Shown one piece after another: positions 52,801 to 62,014 of a stretch of 64,000 nt of DNA. Source of the DNA: Colius striatus (taxonomy: Eukaryota; Chordata; Aves; Coliiformes; Coliidae); NCBI RefSeq assembly GCF_028858725.1, contig NC_084762.1, forward strand, positions 4,101,374 through 4,165,373, in the 5' to 3' direction. The translations under genes were made by a program, and so were the position numbers. The notes under the pieces are model-generated. The model made no database searches, was not told the origin of the DNA, and saw nothing but the letters and a program-made list of their open reading frames with translations. Positions within the stretch are counted from its first letter, which is position 1. Each line of letters starts with the position of its first letter.

Positions 52801-55607
52801 AAAACCTACTTGTCTAGGTTGTTTGACATCTGCTCTGAATTTTGTCTTGTTGGCAGTAGAGGAACTGAGTGGATGCTGGAGTCATTCAGTCTACTTTTTT
52901 TTTGCTGCTGGAAAAGATTGTAGGAGTGTCCTGTTCCTCTTCACTTTATGATTCTGTCCATTTGTTATCATGGTATTTCTGGTAGCGTGGTCAGTAATAC
53001 AGCATTGCAAAATGTCAAGATCCTTGTGCACAGCACACTGGGGAAGAAAACCATCCAACCTCCTTTTTAAAGCAAACAAATGGGGTTTTTTAGGGCCATA
53101 ATACCTCAATTTGGAAGCATTGTAATAAACCTTTTTTAGTTTAATCCATCCCATACTTTGTAGAGTACATATTGATTTGTAAACTGCTAATTCATCAACA
53201 ATGATGCAGATTCATAAATAAATGTAGTGGTGATAGCATTAGCTTTATTTTTAAATGGATGCTCTGGCAAGATGTCTATTTTAAGGGAGATCATCTGCAT
53301 CAGATATTTGGGGAAAGTTCAGATGGCTTCTGTTTTTAAGGAAGAAAGTAGATAAACTGAAAATGTTTTATTACAATTCAAATTACTCTTTCTGTTCAGA
53401 AAGTGAGTCTGAGGATAGTTCAGATGATGAACCTTTAATTAAAAAGCTGAAGAAACCACCCACAGATGAAGAGCTTAAAGAAACTGTCAAGAAATTGTTG
53501 TCCAATGCAAACTTGGAGGAAGTCACAATGAAACAAATCTGCAAGAAGGTAAGCAACTGCGATTTTACAGTCTCATTTTAGGTAGTGGGTTGTCTGTGGA
53601 GGGACTTTTGCCATCTTTTCAGAAACAGAGCTTGGCACTCGACCCAGTGGTTCACAAAGTAGTTTTGCATTGATTTGTTTCCTTGCTAATGGCTATAACA
53701 GAGTTTTGACATTAAGATATGCAACATTGATAGCCAAACATTAGAAGGGAAACATGCAAAGAAAAATTATGTCCCTGGAAAGTGGCAGTGTGATCTCCAA
53801 AACAGCCGCCATGTATTGAAAAGCGAAACTGAGTTGTGTAGGGCGTGCAGCAGCTTGCTGCTGTCAGGAGGGAAGGGCTATGTCTTACTCTGTGTGTATC
53901 TCCTGCTCACCTTGCTCTCAGTATGCACCCTTGATGAATCTATTCAACTCTCCTCTGTCATCAAAAAATGAATAGTTCTCAGCTGAGTTAGAGAGTTGAA
54001 TCAGTTCAGCAAGGAATCTGTTAATTATCAGGATGAATTGTGCCAGGAAGGGATCCTGTGGCCAAAAAAGGAAAAGATGGGAAAAGTGATCAAAAGATGG
54101 ATAATATAATTACTTGGACATTTTCTTTAGTTGCTTAACTCACATATTTGTTTTTCTGGTACTTCCAAGAAGTTGTCTTGAGAAAGTCAAGCCTGAACTT
54201 GTGAGAAACCTATGTGTTTATAATCTGTACCAACTTTTTGTCATGTTTACAGTGATTCTAGAAGTGTGAAGTTTGGTATATTGACATAAAATACTTCTCA
54301 CTGATTGTCACTGTTGGCATCTGGTTTTGATTTGGTCCTCTCCCAACCGGTTAAGCACAGAATAGTTTTAGAATAGCACTCAAGTCTATTGACTCTTCTA
54401 TTAAGTCAATTGAAACCATCACAGTTCTTATTACCAGATAAAGAAATATCCTCGGGATTGTGTATTTGTTTAGCTTCCTGCACTAATGCAGAGGTCTCCA
54501 ATACCTAAAGAGCATGTAAGACCAAAGATTAGATAATTCTTCTTTACCTGACATGGCAAGCTAGGCATTCCAGTTTGTTGATGTGAAAAATTATAGTACC
54601 AGTTTAGGCAGTGACCAAACGTAAAGAAATGCATGTACCTACTTAGACCATATACATATTTATAAGGACTGGAAAAGAAACTTGTGACTTTCCATAATGA
54701 ACACAGGATGTTTTGGCAGTTGCAATAGTGGATGTGCCATGCCAGTCTTTACCTTAATTTCATTTAAGCTCCTGATCATACAATACATTGCAAGTAACTT
54801 GAGGTTTGTTTGGGGTTTGTTTTTTTAGGTATATGAAAACTACCCAAGTTATGATTTATCTGACAGGAAAGACTTCATTAAAGAAACAGTCAAAGAGGTA
54901 AAGATTTTTGTCATTTAGAAAACTTTTTGTCTGGGGGTTTGGTTTGTTGTTTGTCTGGTTTTGTCTTTAGCATATTAGAGAGTGGCATGGCACCCTGTTA
55001 ACACTGATTTTAATAGCCCCCTGGATGGTATTGGAGGTGCATTTGTAGGTAACAAAGCTCTGGCAGTGAGAGAAGGCAGAAGAGGATAAAGAGAGAGAGC
55101 TTTTTTTCCTGTGTATTTTCCTGGTAGCAGAGTTAAAATGTTGCTCTTGAGTTTGCTGCACTGAGGATGAGGTCTGAGCTAATGCACTCATGGCACAGGG
55201 TTTACTGTCCAGTCTGTGGTTGGACAACTTGTAAAAACTTGTAAAAAGCAAAACAATTAAAACTTGTATGGCTTTTGCTTGCTTCAAAACCAAAAATGGA
55301 ACTAGAGAAGTGAGATTCACTTTGTGGAGTTAATAAAGGAACTTTTCTTCCTCCTGTGGCTTCATTTGCAGGTGTTGAGATATGGCTATTTAGAAATAGT
55401 TATGTCTATGTGCTTTGTGTGTGTCACTATCAGTGAGGGTGTAAGAGAGCAGTGTCTCTGCCATAGGGATGTCCTTGGCTTTTTGTGATAGCAGAAGCAG
55501 AGTGTGTTTTAATGATAGTCTGTCTCATGCAAAAGGAGAGGCTGTATGTAACTGAATTGAGAGAAAGGAGAAAACTAATACACTTCTCTTTTCAGTTGAT
55601 TTCATGA
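43692..55607 (+). CDS. DEK: DEK chromatin protein, complete CDS in ten exons
   Basis: Joined exons: 43692-43827, 45271-45372, 45845-45954, 46758-46852, 49382-49502, 50307-50489, 51071-51203, 53400-53548, 54829-54897, 55596-55607; 1,110 bases, 369 residues (human 375). All junctions are GT-AG and keep frame. DEK is an abundant nuclear architectural protein that binds supercoiled and cruciform DNA and acts as an H3.3 chaperone and splicing-associated factor. Visible parts: acidic tract at residues 29-44; basic stretch and conserved domain at 48-116 (SLIVEGKREKKK onward); SAP box at about 147-181 (KFRNAMLKSICEVLDLE); acidic serine-rich CK2-like sites at 224-249 and 294-304; lysine-rich nuclear-localisation-like stretches at 190-220 and 250-293; C-terminal DEK domain at 313-369. 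The N-terminal 25 residues are unlike the mammalian protein as I remember it. Confidence 0.97.
43828..45270 (+). other. DEK: DEK intron 2
   Basis: 1.44 kb, GT-AG, with acceptor CTGTCTTTTGCAG. It contains a (TA)n microsatellite at 45,075-45,093 and short chance frames, nothing else recognisable. Confidence 0.9.
45075..45093. repeat. (TA)n microsatellite in DEK intron 2
   Basis: A 19-base alternating T/A tract, about 180 bases upstream of the next DEK exon. Likely length-variable. Confidence 0.85.
45271..45372 (+). CDS. DEK: DEK coding exon 2 of 10
   Basis: Encodes residues 46-79, from EKSLIVEGKREKKKVDRL to PFTITP, plus one base of Gly80. This is the start of the strongly conserved N-terminal DNA-binding part. 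Acceptor TCTTTTGCAG and donor CACCAG|GTAGGT are both strong. Confidence 0.96.
45373..45844 (+). other. DEK: DEK intron 3
   Basis: 472 bases, donor GTAGGT and acceptor TGTAACTGTTTCAG. No repeat or RNA gene is visible. Confidence 0.92.
45845..45954 (+). CDS. DEK: DEK coding exon 3 of 10
   Basis: Encodes Gly80-Thr116, including GQKLCEIERIQFFLSKKK and LRNLHKLLYNRPGT, nearly identical to mammalian DEK. This block precedes and packs against the SAP region in the human DNA-binding domain. Donor GGCACT|GTAAGA. Confidence 0.97.
45955..46757 (+). other. DEK: DEK intron 4
   Basis: 803 bases with a CR1 fragment at 46,302-46,424. The acceptor is CTCTGTTCTAG. Confidence 0.92.
46302..46424 (+). mobile_element. 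CR1 LINE 3' fragment in DEK intron 4, sense
   Basis: About 120 bases reading 'cttcaagacccacctggaca', then 'ggggattggactagatgatt' and a CCATTCTATGA tail. It is the last part of a CR1 3' UTR, in the same orientation as DEK. Confidence 0.88.
46758..46852 (+). CDS. DEK: DEK coding exon 4 of 10
   Basis: Encodes Val117-Lys147 plus two bases of Lys148: VSSLKKNVGQFSGFPFEK then GSDQYKKKEEMLKK. The junction falls just inside the SAP box. The donor AAAAAA|GTAATG is weaker than its neighbours. Confidence 0.96.
46853..49381 (+). other. DEK: DEK intron 5, the longest after the start codon
   Basis: 2.53 kb of unique sequence with acceptor TTTTTTTCCTCTCCAG. Several 60-75 codon frames are open by chance. 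No repeat is recognised. Confidence 0.92.
49382..49502 (+). CDS. DEK: DEK coding exon 5 of 10 (SAP box)
   Basis: Encodes residues 148-188, the core of the SAP motif: FRNAMLKSICEVLDLERSG then VNSELVTRILNFLMHPK. SAP motifs bind scaffold or matrix attachment DNA. One visible change from human is Thr174 where human has Lys. Donor GGCAAG|GTGAGA. Confidence 0.97.
49503..50306 (+). other. DEK: DEK intron 6
   Basis: 804 bases, GT-AG, acceptor CCCTGTTTCTCAG. Nothing recognisable inside. Confidence 0.92.
50307..50489 (+). CDS. DEK: DEK coding exon 6 of 10
   Basis: Encodes residues 189-249: a lysine-rich linker (PLPKSKKTPSKGGKKER), then RTKCPEILSDESSS and an acidic Ser/Glu/Asp stretch with CK2-type sites. 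Phosphorylation of such sites is known to weaken DEK binding to DNA. The exon is 61 whole codons. Confidence 0.96.
50490..51070 (+). other. DEK: DEK intron 7
   Basis: 581 bases, donor GTAAGG and acceptor TTTCTCCTTTATAG. The frame of the previous exon stays open for some 45 codons into this intron, which is chance. Confidence 0.92.
51071..51203 (+). CDS. DEK: DEK coding exon 7 of 10
   Basis: Encodes residues 250-293 plus one base of Glu294: a lysine-rich basic region (PPRKASKREKSKK) and the conserved block VKKADSSTTKKNQNSS. It carries likely nuclear localisation signals. Donor AGAAAAG|GTAAAT. Confidence 0.96.
51204..53399 (+). other. DEK: DEK intron 8
   Basis: 2.2 kb with a long sense CR1 copy at about 51,610-52,355 and otherwise unique DNA. 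Acceptor ACTCTTTCTGTTCAG. Confidence 0.92.
51610..52355 (+). mobile_element. CR1-type LINE 3' fragment in DEK intron 8, sense
   Basis: About 745 bases of a diverged CR1. The first part matches the ORF2 end (gacaagttgaactccatt, agcagtgtgtccttgtg, and a 'gagcaagtccagtgaagggc' block). The 3' UTR includes 'actggcacaggctgccacca' and 'caggccctgagcagc'-like text, decaying near 52,355 without a clear octamer tail. A shorter copy of the same subfamily lies at 59,135. Both share 'ttcttcctgagca' and 'ctggagcagttgtgg' blocks. Confidence 0.8.
53400..53548 (+). CDS. DEK: DEK coding exon 8 of 10
   Basis: Encodes Glu294-Lys343: acidic ESESEDSSDDEP, basic LIKKLKKPP, then the first two thirds of the C-terminal DEK domain (TDEELKETVKKLLSNANL, VTMKQICKK). 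This domain is a winged-helix-like fold that binds DNA and dimerises in human DEK. Donor AAGAAG|GTAAGC. Confidence 0.97.
53549..54828 (+). other. DEK: DEK intron 9
   Basis: 1.28 kb of unique DNA, acceptor GTTTGTTTTTTTAG. No repeat or RNA gene is recognised. Confidence 0.92.
54829..54897 (+). CDS. DEK: DEK coding exon 9 of 10
   Basis: Encodes residues 344-366, VYENYPSYDLSDRKDFIKE then TVKE, the last helices of the DEK domain. The exon is only 69 bases, exactly 23 codons. Human has YPTYDLTERKDFIKTTVKE at this position, so substitutions are conservative. Donor AAAGAG|GTAAAG. Confidence 0.97.
54898..55595 (+). other. DEK: DEK intron 10
   Basis: 698 bases, GT-AG, acceptor CTTCTCTTTTCAG. A 117-codon minus-strand frame overlaps it but has no homology I recognise. 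Confidence 0.92.
55596..55607 (+). CDS. DEK: DEK coding exon 10 of 10 (Leu-Ile-Ser-stop)
   Basis: Only TTG ATT TCA TGA is coding. The result, VKELIS, is the exact C-terminus of vertebrate DEK, and the acceptor before it is strong, so this tiny coding part is secure even though it is too short for open-frame detection. Confidence 0.95.
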   Translation: MIS

Positions 55608-55856
55608 TCTGATTTCACTGTGGGAAATGAAGATTCCTGGCTTTATGTTCCCATGGATTTGAAGATCTGATAGGCACCAGCAAAAGGAATGTGTCTTACC
55701 CTTGTGGTATTCAGTCAGAGCTGATTCTGCTGATCTAATGTTCAGAGTGTTGATGTAAATTGCTTTGTGTATTTTATTTTTTTAAAAAAACCCAAGAAGA
55801 CAAAAGCTGCATTTGATGCAGTTTTTAGTTGAACATACTTAAGTTTTGTGCATGGC

Positions 55857-55862
55857 AATAAA
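55857..55862 (+). terminator. Proximal DEK poly(A) signal candidate AATAAA
   Basis: AATAAA 250 bases after the stop is followed by a T-rich stretch (tgttctcttttttatagg) that would serve as a downstream element. Use here would give a very short 3' UTR. Confidence 0.5.
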
Positions 55863-56518
55863 TGTTCTCTTTTTTATAGGTTTTGTACATTTTGAATTGC
55901 TTTGTATAACTAGATTCGTTAGAATCATCATAGCTTTTTAGCGTGGATTGCTAGCTTGGAGGGGGTTTTCAAATCAAGATGAAAGCTGCTTATTTGCAGA
56001 TATATATGCAGAGACTGGAATATTGCAGTATTGGTTATAAAGTTATTTTGAATACTTATCCATTCTCAAAATAACAAGAGCTAGTCACACGTTAATGTCT
56101 TTTATATTCTGACACATTCTACAGATGCAGAGTTATTCTAAATCTAGATTGCTGTCTTGCATGTGTAGGCACTGAGAGAACTGTCAAAGCATGGTAACTA
56201 ATTGGCATATAGATGTTATTTTTGTACTTTTAAAAGGCTTTCAGTTGTGTATATAAAGTTATTTCAGATTCCTTTTGTGCAAATCGGGTTTTTTTTTAAT
56301 CACGTTACCTTGGCATTTATGACATGAAATGTCAGTGTTCAGCAGTGAGGCTGTGCTGAAAGTGGTATGCTGAAGGTTTCCTGAATCTACAAGGTTTTTA
56401 TGTTTGTCCCAACTTACATTGTACAGAATCTAAAGTGTAGTTTTATACTTCAGCTTTTCTGCATTTAACTTTGTACAAAAGACTATGGACACGTTTATTT
56501 CAATGGCTTGACATGGTA

Positions 56519-56524
56519 AATAAA
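56519..56524 (+). terminator. Middle DEK poly(A) signal candidate AATAAA
   Basis: AATAAA in the context ggtaaataaaatccctcc. No strong G/T-rich downstream element follows, so it is the weakest of the three. Confidence 0.3.
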
Positions 56525-57156
56525 ATCCCTCCAAAGGCTATAGCAAAATTTCTAAAGTTCACTTTGCTAAAAACCTTTTATTTAGTGTCTTGACTTGATG
56601 GCCTGGCATCTCAGCAGCGGGTATCCAAGGTGGACAGCTGGGAGGCTCAGTAGCTTTGGAAATCCCCAGTGCAGCTTCCAGATTGGGCACGCTGACATGC
56701 GTGGTTAAGCTCTCTTCTGCATGGGAAAGCTCTTCTCAGCCTGAGCTTTGATGCCTCAGTGTGAACAATGGCACTTTTAAGCCTGCCAGTCTTGTACTTC
56801 AGCCCACTGCATTTTTGGATCCAAGTGAACTATTTGCATCAGCTTTTGTTGTTTAGACTTCTGTTCCTCATACACCTTGTTGCTAATACGAGGAGTCCTA
56901 CACTTCAAGCCATGAAACTAATGGGCTGCCATTGGCACCATGAGCACAGAATCCCTCTGACTGTAGTATTGCTGGAAAGACAAAGTGTATTTTTTTGAAT
57001 TTTATTGTTGTACAGTTGAGAAATAAGGGTTCATAAAAGATCTAAATCTTGCACATGTTCAGCCAGTTGGGAGTATTAATCTTCACACACTCTTTGGATT
57101 TCTTTGCGTGGAATCATTTCTAAGAAGGCTGAATGTAAAGGGGGGGTTTTGTATCC

Positions 57157-57162
57157 AATAAA
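57157..57162 (+). terminator. Distal DEK poly(A) signal AATAAA
   Basis: AATAAA in the context tatccaataaatgtctttc, with TTTTGATG downstream. The implied 3' UTR length fits the known full-length DEK mRNA, so this is the preferred main end. Confidence 0.65.
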
Positions 57163-57180
57163 TGTCTTTCAGAAAAATGT

Positions 57181-59134
57181 AAATCAATTTTGATGACCTA
57201 AGATTTGCTTAAATGTATAGTAAAAAACCCAAGTCTATACAGAAACAAGGTTGTTGTCTTTTATCTCACCTGGTAGAAACCGTTGAAGCCTGATTCAGCA
57301 GGCTTCTCTACTTTCAAGATACTGTTGCTGAAATGTATGTCCTTGCACCAGGAGGAGAGTTTATTTCGTCTGGGAGGTTGCCTTGGCCTCGGGTTTGGTG
57401 TGGGGGTTTTTCTGAACTAACTTGGTATAGAGAATTTTGTCATTAAAAACACAAAAAGTTTCCAAGTTCTGCTTAAAAATACAAAGTAACTTGTGTCAAG
57501 TTTTGTTGGGGTTTTGGGTGGATTTTTCACAAATAGTTGAACTGCCTCATAATTTTTATGTAAATATACCCATCAGTTTTAATTAGCTGGGTCAGGAGAT
57601 GTTTTTAATATAAACGACTCTCAAGTTTGAGCCGTTTGTGTAGTGTAAATTCAACATACAAGAGGATATTGTACTGTTATTTATTGTATATACACATTAC
57701 TTGCCAGTTTGAAATTGTGCAGATGGAATGGAAATGAACTCAGCATCCTTCAAATACTTGACTACCACTCAGTGTAGTCCTCAACAGAGAAGAAATGTCT
57801 GAGCTGTTTCCCTGCTAATCCATACCAGTCTAGCTGCAGCTGATAGGAGATTCCAGTTCATTCTACAGCTGTGGGAAAGGCTGCAAGACAATACTGAAGG
57901 TAAATAAAATGTCCTACTTATCCTGATGCTATTGGATTAAAAACACAGTTGTTCAGGGCTGTAAATGCTGTACAGAGATGCTCATAAAAAGAAACTGGCT
58001 AACTGGATAAAAGGTAGCTAAATAAAGTGTTTAGGCATATACCTTTCCGACACTTCAGATTATCTTATGTCCTGATCATTGTATTCTAGAAAAAATAGTC
58101 CCAACATCTTGATTTGACTGCTCACAGCATAATTCCTACAGCCCACTGCATTGGCTCCTCTGTTTAGTTAAGTCCTTGGTATTCAGTGTTTGGTTGGTGA
58201 CTTGCAAAATCACACAAGTTAACCGGAGGGACTTGGTTATATAAACAGCTGTTCTTATGATTGAGCTTGGCATGGGTAACAGTGCATGGGGTCTGTGGGA
58301 GAAGGAAGATGGAGAGGGCTAGGTGAGGAAGAGTAGAAATTTGGAGTGGTTTCATGTCTTTAGGAAAACAGCTGAGTTGGAGTTAGGTGGTAACCCATGG
58401 TATGCTGCTCAGGCACGTCTAACCAAGGTGAAGTTAGGAAGACACAACTTTTAAATGTCACCCCACTTTTTTTCCAGAAGCTCTAGACTAACAGCCTTCT
58501 TGGGCCCAAACAGGCTGCTTGTAGCATCTGTGTTGTTTCTGTATTATTCTGATACAAAACACATGCCAAAGCAGGTTCTATGAATGTCTGGGGTTAGATT
58601 AGTTACTCCTAAGATGGACTTAAAAATAGCCCTTTGGGATCATGGTGATACTATGGCCTATTAGCTCTGTTGCTCTTTCTGAGAGGGTGGCTCATGAGCA
58701 CTTGGGTAGATCTAATTATTTCTGTTCCCAAAACAGAAAGTTGACTATAGTTAAGTAGTTTTCTTAAGCATTCCTGAACCAACTTCTAGCAGTTGGTGGT
58801 GTTATTTTAGTTCCCATTACTTAGGGAGAAGAGTGAGAAAAATCTATCATACTGTCTGAAAACTTGCAATAAGAAATGTAGTAAAATCAGGGTTGTACTT
58901 GCTGAGAAAACTTAAGAAACATCTTGAATGCCAACCAGGGTGTTATTTTCCTACTGCAAAGAAATGTCTCTCTTGCCTTTGAATTTGGAAATAATCTGTT
59001 AAAGCAAGTAGCTGGAAGTTGTAGGTCTAAAAGTTCATTCAGATGGGCCTTGACTTTCAGGAGAAATGGGCTGACAGCAGAACCTCGTAAAGGTCAACAA
59101 AAGCAAATGGGGCATCTTGCTTCTGGGATAGAAT
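57181..59134. other. Intergenic gap between DEK and KDM1B, left part
   Basis: Unique DNA between the two convergent genes. Two more plus-strand AATAAA hexamers (about 57,904 and 58,020) could terminate DEK read-through. No gene is seen. Confidence 0.6.
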
Positions 59135-59425
59135 AACCCTGTAGAGCGGTGCAAGAGGGGATAGACTGGCTTCTTCCTGAGCAGCTTTGCACAAAAAGAC
59201 CTGGGTGAGGACAGAAAGGGACAGGCATGAGCTGCCACCAAGGAAATTACATGTTAGGGGAAGAAAAGCTTTACTCTGAGGATGGTCGCACAGAAAGGGG
59301 GCCTGGAGCAGTTGTGGGGTCCTCATTGAAGGTGTTCAGAAGCTGACAGGGCCCTGAGCAGCTAGCCCTATGTTGGTCCTCTTCCAACTGAGGGTTCAAG
59401 TGAGATGATCTCCGAAGGTCCTGGA
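59135..59425 (+). mobile_element. CR1-type LINE 3' fragment, sense
   Basis: About 290 bases matching the element in DEK intron 8, but lacking some 400 bases between the 'aaaaagacctgg' and 'gaggacag' blocks. The end has 'gggccctgagcagctagccc' and a gatgatctccgaaggtcc block typical of CR1 3' UTR. The short frames on it are by-products. Confidence 0.8.
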
Positions 59426-59884
59426 TCCCAAACACACCAAGTGTTTTCCTGAGGAACTCCTGCTTTAGAGGAGTGTGAAATCTACCAATTTGTACTTTAT
59501 TTTAATAGAGCACCATTAGTATTTTGTTTCCATTTTGAAGACTGTTAGAATGAAGTCCACGTTTCTCTAGACCAGTATCAGGTGTAATGAAAACATTCCT
59601 GCAAGGAAAGAGTAGTAGGAGCACAAAGCATGTCCTCAGGATGCAAACTTAGAACTCCTAATCGAGTAGGACAGAGTAAAGGGAAAGCAGTGGGTCTTCC
59701 ACAAAGTCTTGCTTTCAGTGGTTCAGACCTACATGTGTTACTGTTCAAATCAACTTTCAGTGGGAGTGGGAATATTTTTTTAAGTTACCTGTAGTCAGAC
59801 TTACACTAAATGAACATGTAACCTCCCGTTCAAGAAGTATAATATAGATAAGTGTTATCAGAATTTGTAGTTTACATTTTTTGG
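59426..59884. other. Short unique stretch between two CR1 copies
   Basis: No gene or repeat is recognised in these 459 bases. Confidence 0.55.
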
Positions 59885-60298
59885 GGTGTGGACATGCTGG
59901 AGCAAGCCCACAAAGGCTGAGAGAGTTGGGGCTGGTCAGGTCTGCAGAAGGCTTGGGAGAGACCTTCTAGCAGCTTTCCAGTCCCTAAAGGGGCTGACAA
60001 GACAGCTGGAGAGGGACTTTGACAAGGGTCTGGAGCGATAGGACAAGGGGTAATGGTTTCAAACTGAAAAAGGATTATTTAGATTAGAGTTTAGTTCTTC
60101 CCTGTGAGGATGATGAGGCACTGGTAGGGGGTTGCCCAGAGAAGCTGTGACTGCTCTATCCCTACAAGTGTCCAAAAGCAGGTTGGATGGGGCTTGGAGC
60201 AGCCTGGTCTGGTGGAAGGTGTCCCTGCCCATAGTAAGGGTTTGAAACAATTTGATGTTTAAGGTCCTTTCCACCCAAAACCACTCCCTGATTCTATA
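59885..60298 (+). mobile_element. CR1 LINE 3' fragment, sense
   Basis: About 410 bases: 'ctttccagtccctaaagggg', 'gagcgataggacaagg', 'ccagagaagctgtgactgct', 'agcagcctggtctggtggaa', then a CCTGATTCTATATGG tail. It is the same subfamily as the copies at 38,197 and 39,195. It lies between the DEK and KDM1B transcript ends and is antisense to KDM1B. Confidence 0.92.
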
Positions 60299-60744
60299 TG
60301 GTCAGGCTTGCAGATGCTTTTAAGTGATCGGTGTAGTAGGAAGGTTTCAGGGCCACAATTCTACAACGTTTCAGACTACAATACAGTGAAAGGCATGAAG
60401 TGAGTCTCCAGGACCTTTTCTGGCTATTTTTAAATGATGGGCAATGCTTCTAAACAATCATTTTAGCTTAAATTTCCTCCCGGTAAAGAAAATCTGATTC
60501 AAGCTTCTGAATTGCTGTGTAAACCTTTGGGGAAAAAGACAGTGACTATTATAGTATTGTCCAAATAACAGCACAGTTAGTACTACAGAGCTCTGAGGAG
60601 GCTGCAGAGCAGCATTTCTGAGAAATTGTCTAGCTGTAGGAATATACTTAGATGAAATCCTAAATGATTATCAAAGGTAACAAAAAAGTAGATTTAGCCG
60701 CTAGTTAAATTGAAAGACAAAGTAGCAACCACAACACAAGCCTC
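60299..60744. other. Downstream flank of KDM1B
   Basis: Unique DNA just past the predicted KDM1B cleavage site. Nothing further is recognised. Confidence 0.55.
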
Positions 60745-60762
60745 CTGTGGATACTTTCCAGT

Positions 60763-60768
60763 TTTATT
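60763..60768 (-). terminator. KDM1B poly(A) signal AATAAA
   Basis: On the minus strand AATAAA is followed within 30 bases by the G/T-rich stretch TTGTGTTGTGGTTG, an excellent downstream element. This is the best-formed poly(A) site on this strand. Confidence 0.7.
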
Positions 60769-62003
60769 CTGCTGCCATAACATAGTCACACAGAAGAGCT
60801 GAAGTGTAACAGATCATGCTCTGCATTCAAATATTCTTTATAAACAAATCTACTCAAATAAAACATTCCCTAGTTCTTTATTTGCAGGGAACAAAGTAAA
60901 CACCAAAGAAAACACATACATGCTTGAAATAAATGTTAACAGAGGTATTAAAAAGATTTCTGGGGAACATTAATTAAAGAATGAAGTCTCAGAACCAGCC
61001 TGATGTTCTTATACATTTCAAATAAAATGGAACATACTTAGTTTTATTTACTCCTCAAGTGCAGCACAACACAGTTTTAAGTGCCCTGGCACCAAAATAA
61101 TATACAAATAATTAATAGACTAGAGCATCAGTAAATGTATCATTTGTTATCCTTTCTCTTAATGCTCTAAGAAGTGTGCAGCAAGTAAAGCCAGATGTGA
61201 CAACATTTGTTCATGTCCACCTCTATTCTCTAGAATATAGCATTTATCTACCTGCAAAGTTGTAGATAGATTTAAAACCCCAAGTACAAAGTACCAGGAT
61301 GGAAGCATGTGCCTGAAATCAAGCGTGTTCACACAAGCTTTGGACTGCAGAAATAGATGCTGAGCTCAGCTTTCCAGCCAGTTCCTACCTAAAGGCTGAT
61401 ACATCTACCTACTGTTCAGAAGCTGATTGAAGTTTTGACCAAAGTCAGACGAAGCAGCCACTATATAATGTTTTGGGCTTGTGATTAAAAAGCTTTTTTT
61501 CCCCCCCTTCAGAAGCTCCTCCTAATCATATGTGATAATCTGGGAAAGAAACTTCAACCATCTGTAGCTCTCAGTCTTTCCTAGTTATGCTATATATAAG
61601 TAGGCCTGTACTCTATGACATTAACAAAGTGCAAATGATTCACCAAAATCAAAATGCGTTGTCTGATTCTCTTTTATCATCAGAGAATTTTTGTCTTGCT
61701 TCTTATAGCCTATAAATTACCATTTAATCCTTGGAAATACTTTAAAGCTGTGCATCCTAGCATTTCTGTAGAGGAAAGTTCTGAACAGTTATGCTTTTCC
61801 TATTAATCCTTTTAATTCAGCTTTAAGAAGCAGAACAGAATATATATCTGAAAAACATCTAGTTATATAAACATCTTGTAAATTAAAGATTAAATAAAGG
61901 TATTTAACAATAGCATAGCTACTCTAAAACCAAAATATTAGGTATTGCAAAGGAACAATTGCCTTTATTCAGTAGGATCTTTCTTAAGATTGCTTCATGA
62001 TTT

Positions 62004-62014
62004 CCCCCCCCCCC
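62004..62014. repeat. C11 homopolymer
   Basis: Eleven consecutive C on the plus strand (G in the KDM1B transcript). Such runs are error-prone in sequencing and may be polymorphic. Confidence 0.85.

Larger units (their letters stand above)
55608..57180 (+). other. DEK: DEK 3' UTR
   Basis: It runs from the stop codon to a canonical AATAAA at 57,157-57,162, about 1.57 kb, similar to the human DEK 3' UTR. Two earlier AATAAA hexamers (55,857 and 56,519) could give shorter transcripts. The 3' limit is a prediction. Confidence 0.65.

Noticed and set aside
54967-55320. 117-codon minus-strand frame in DEK intron 10
   Set aside because: No homology I recognise, antisense to a well-supported intron, and no splice or poly(A) signals forming a gene around it.
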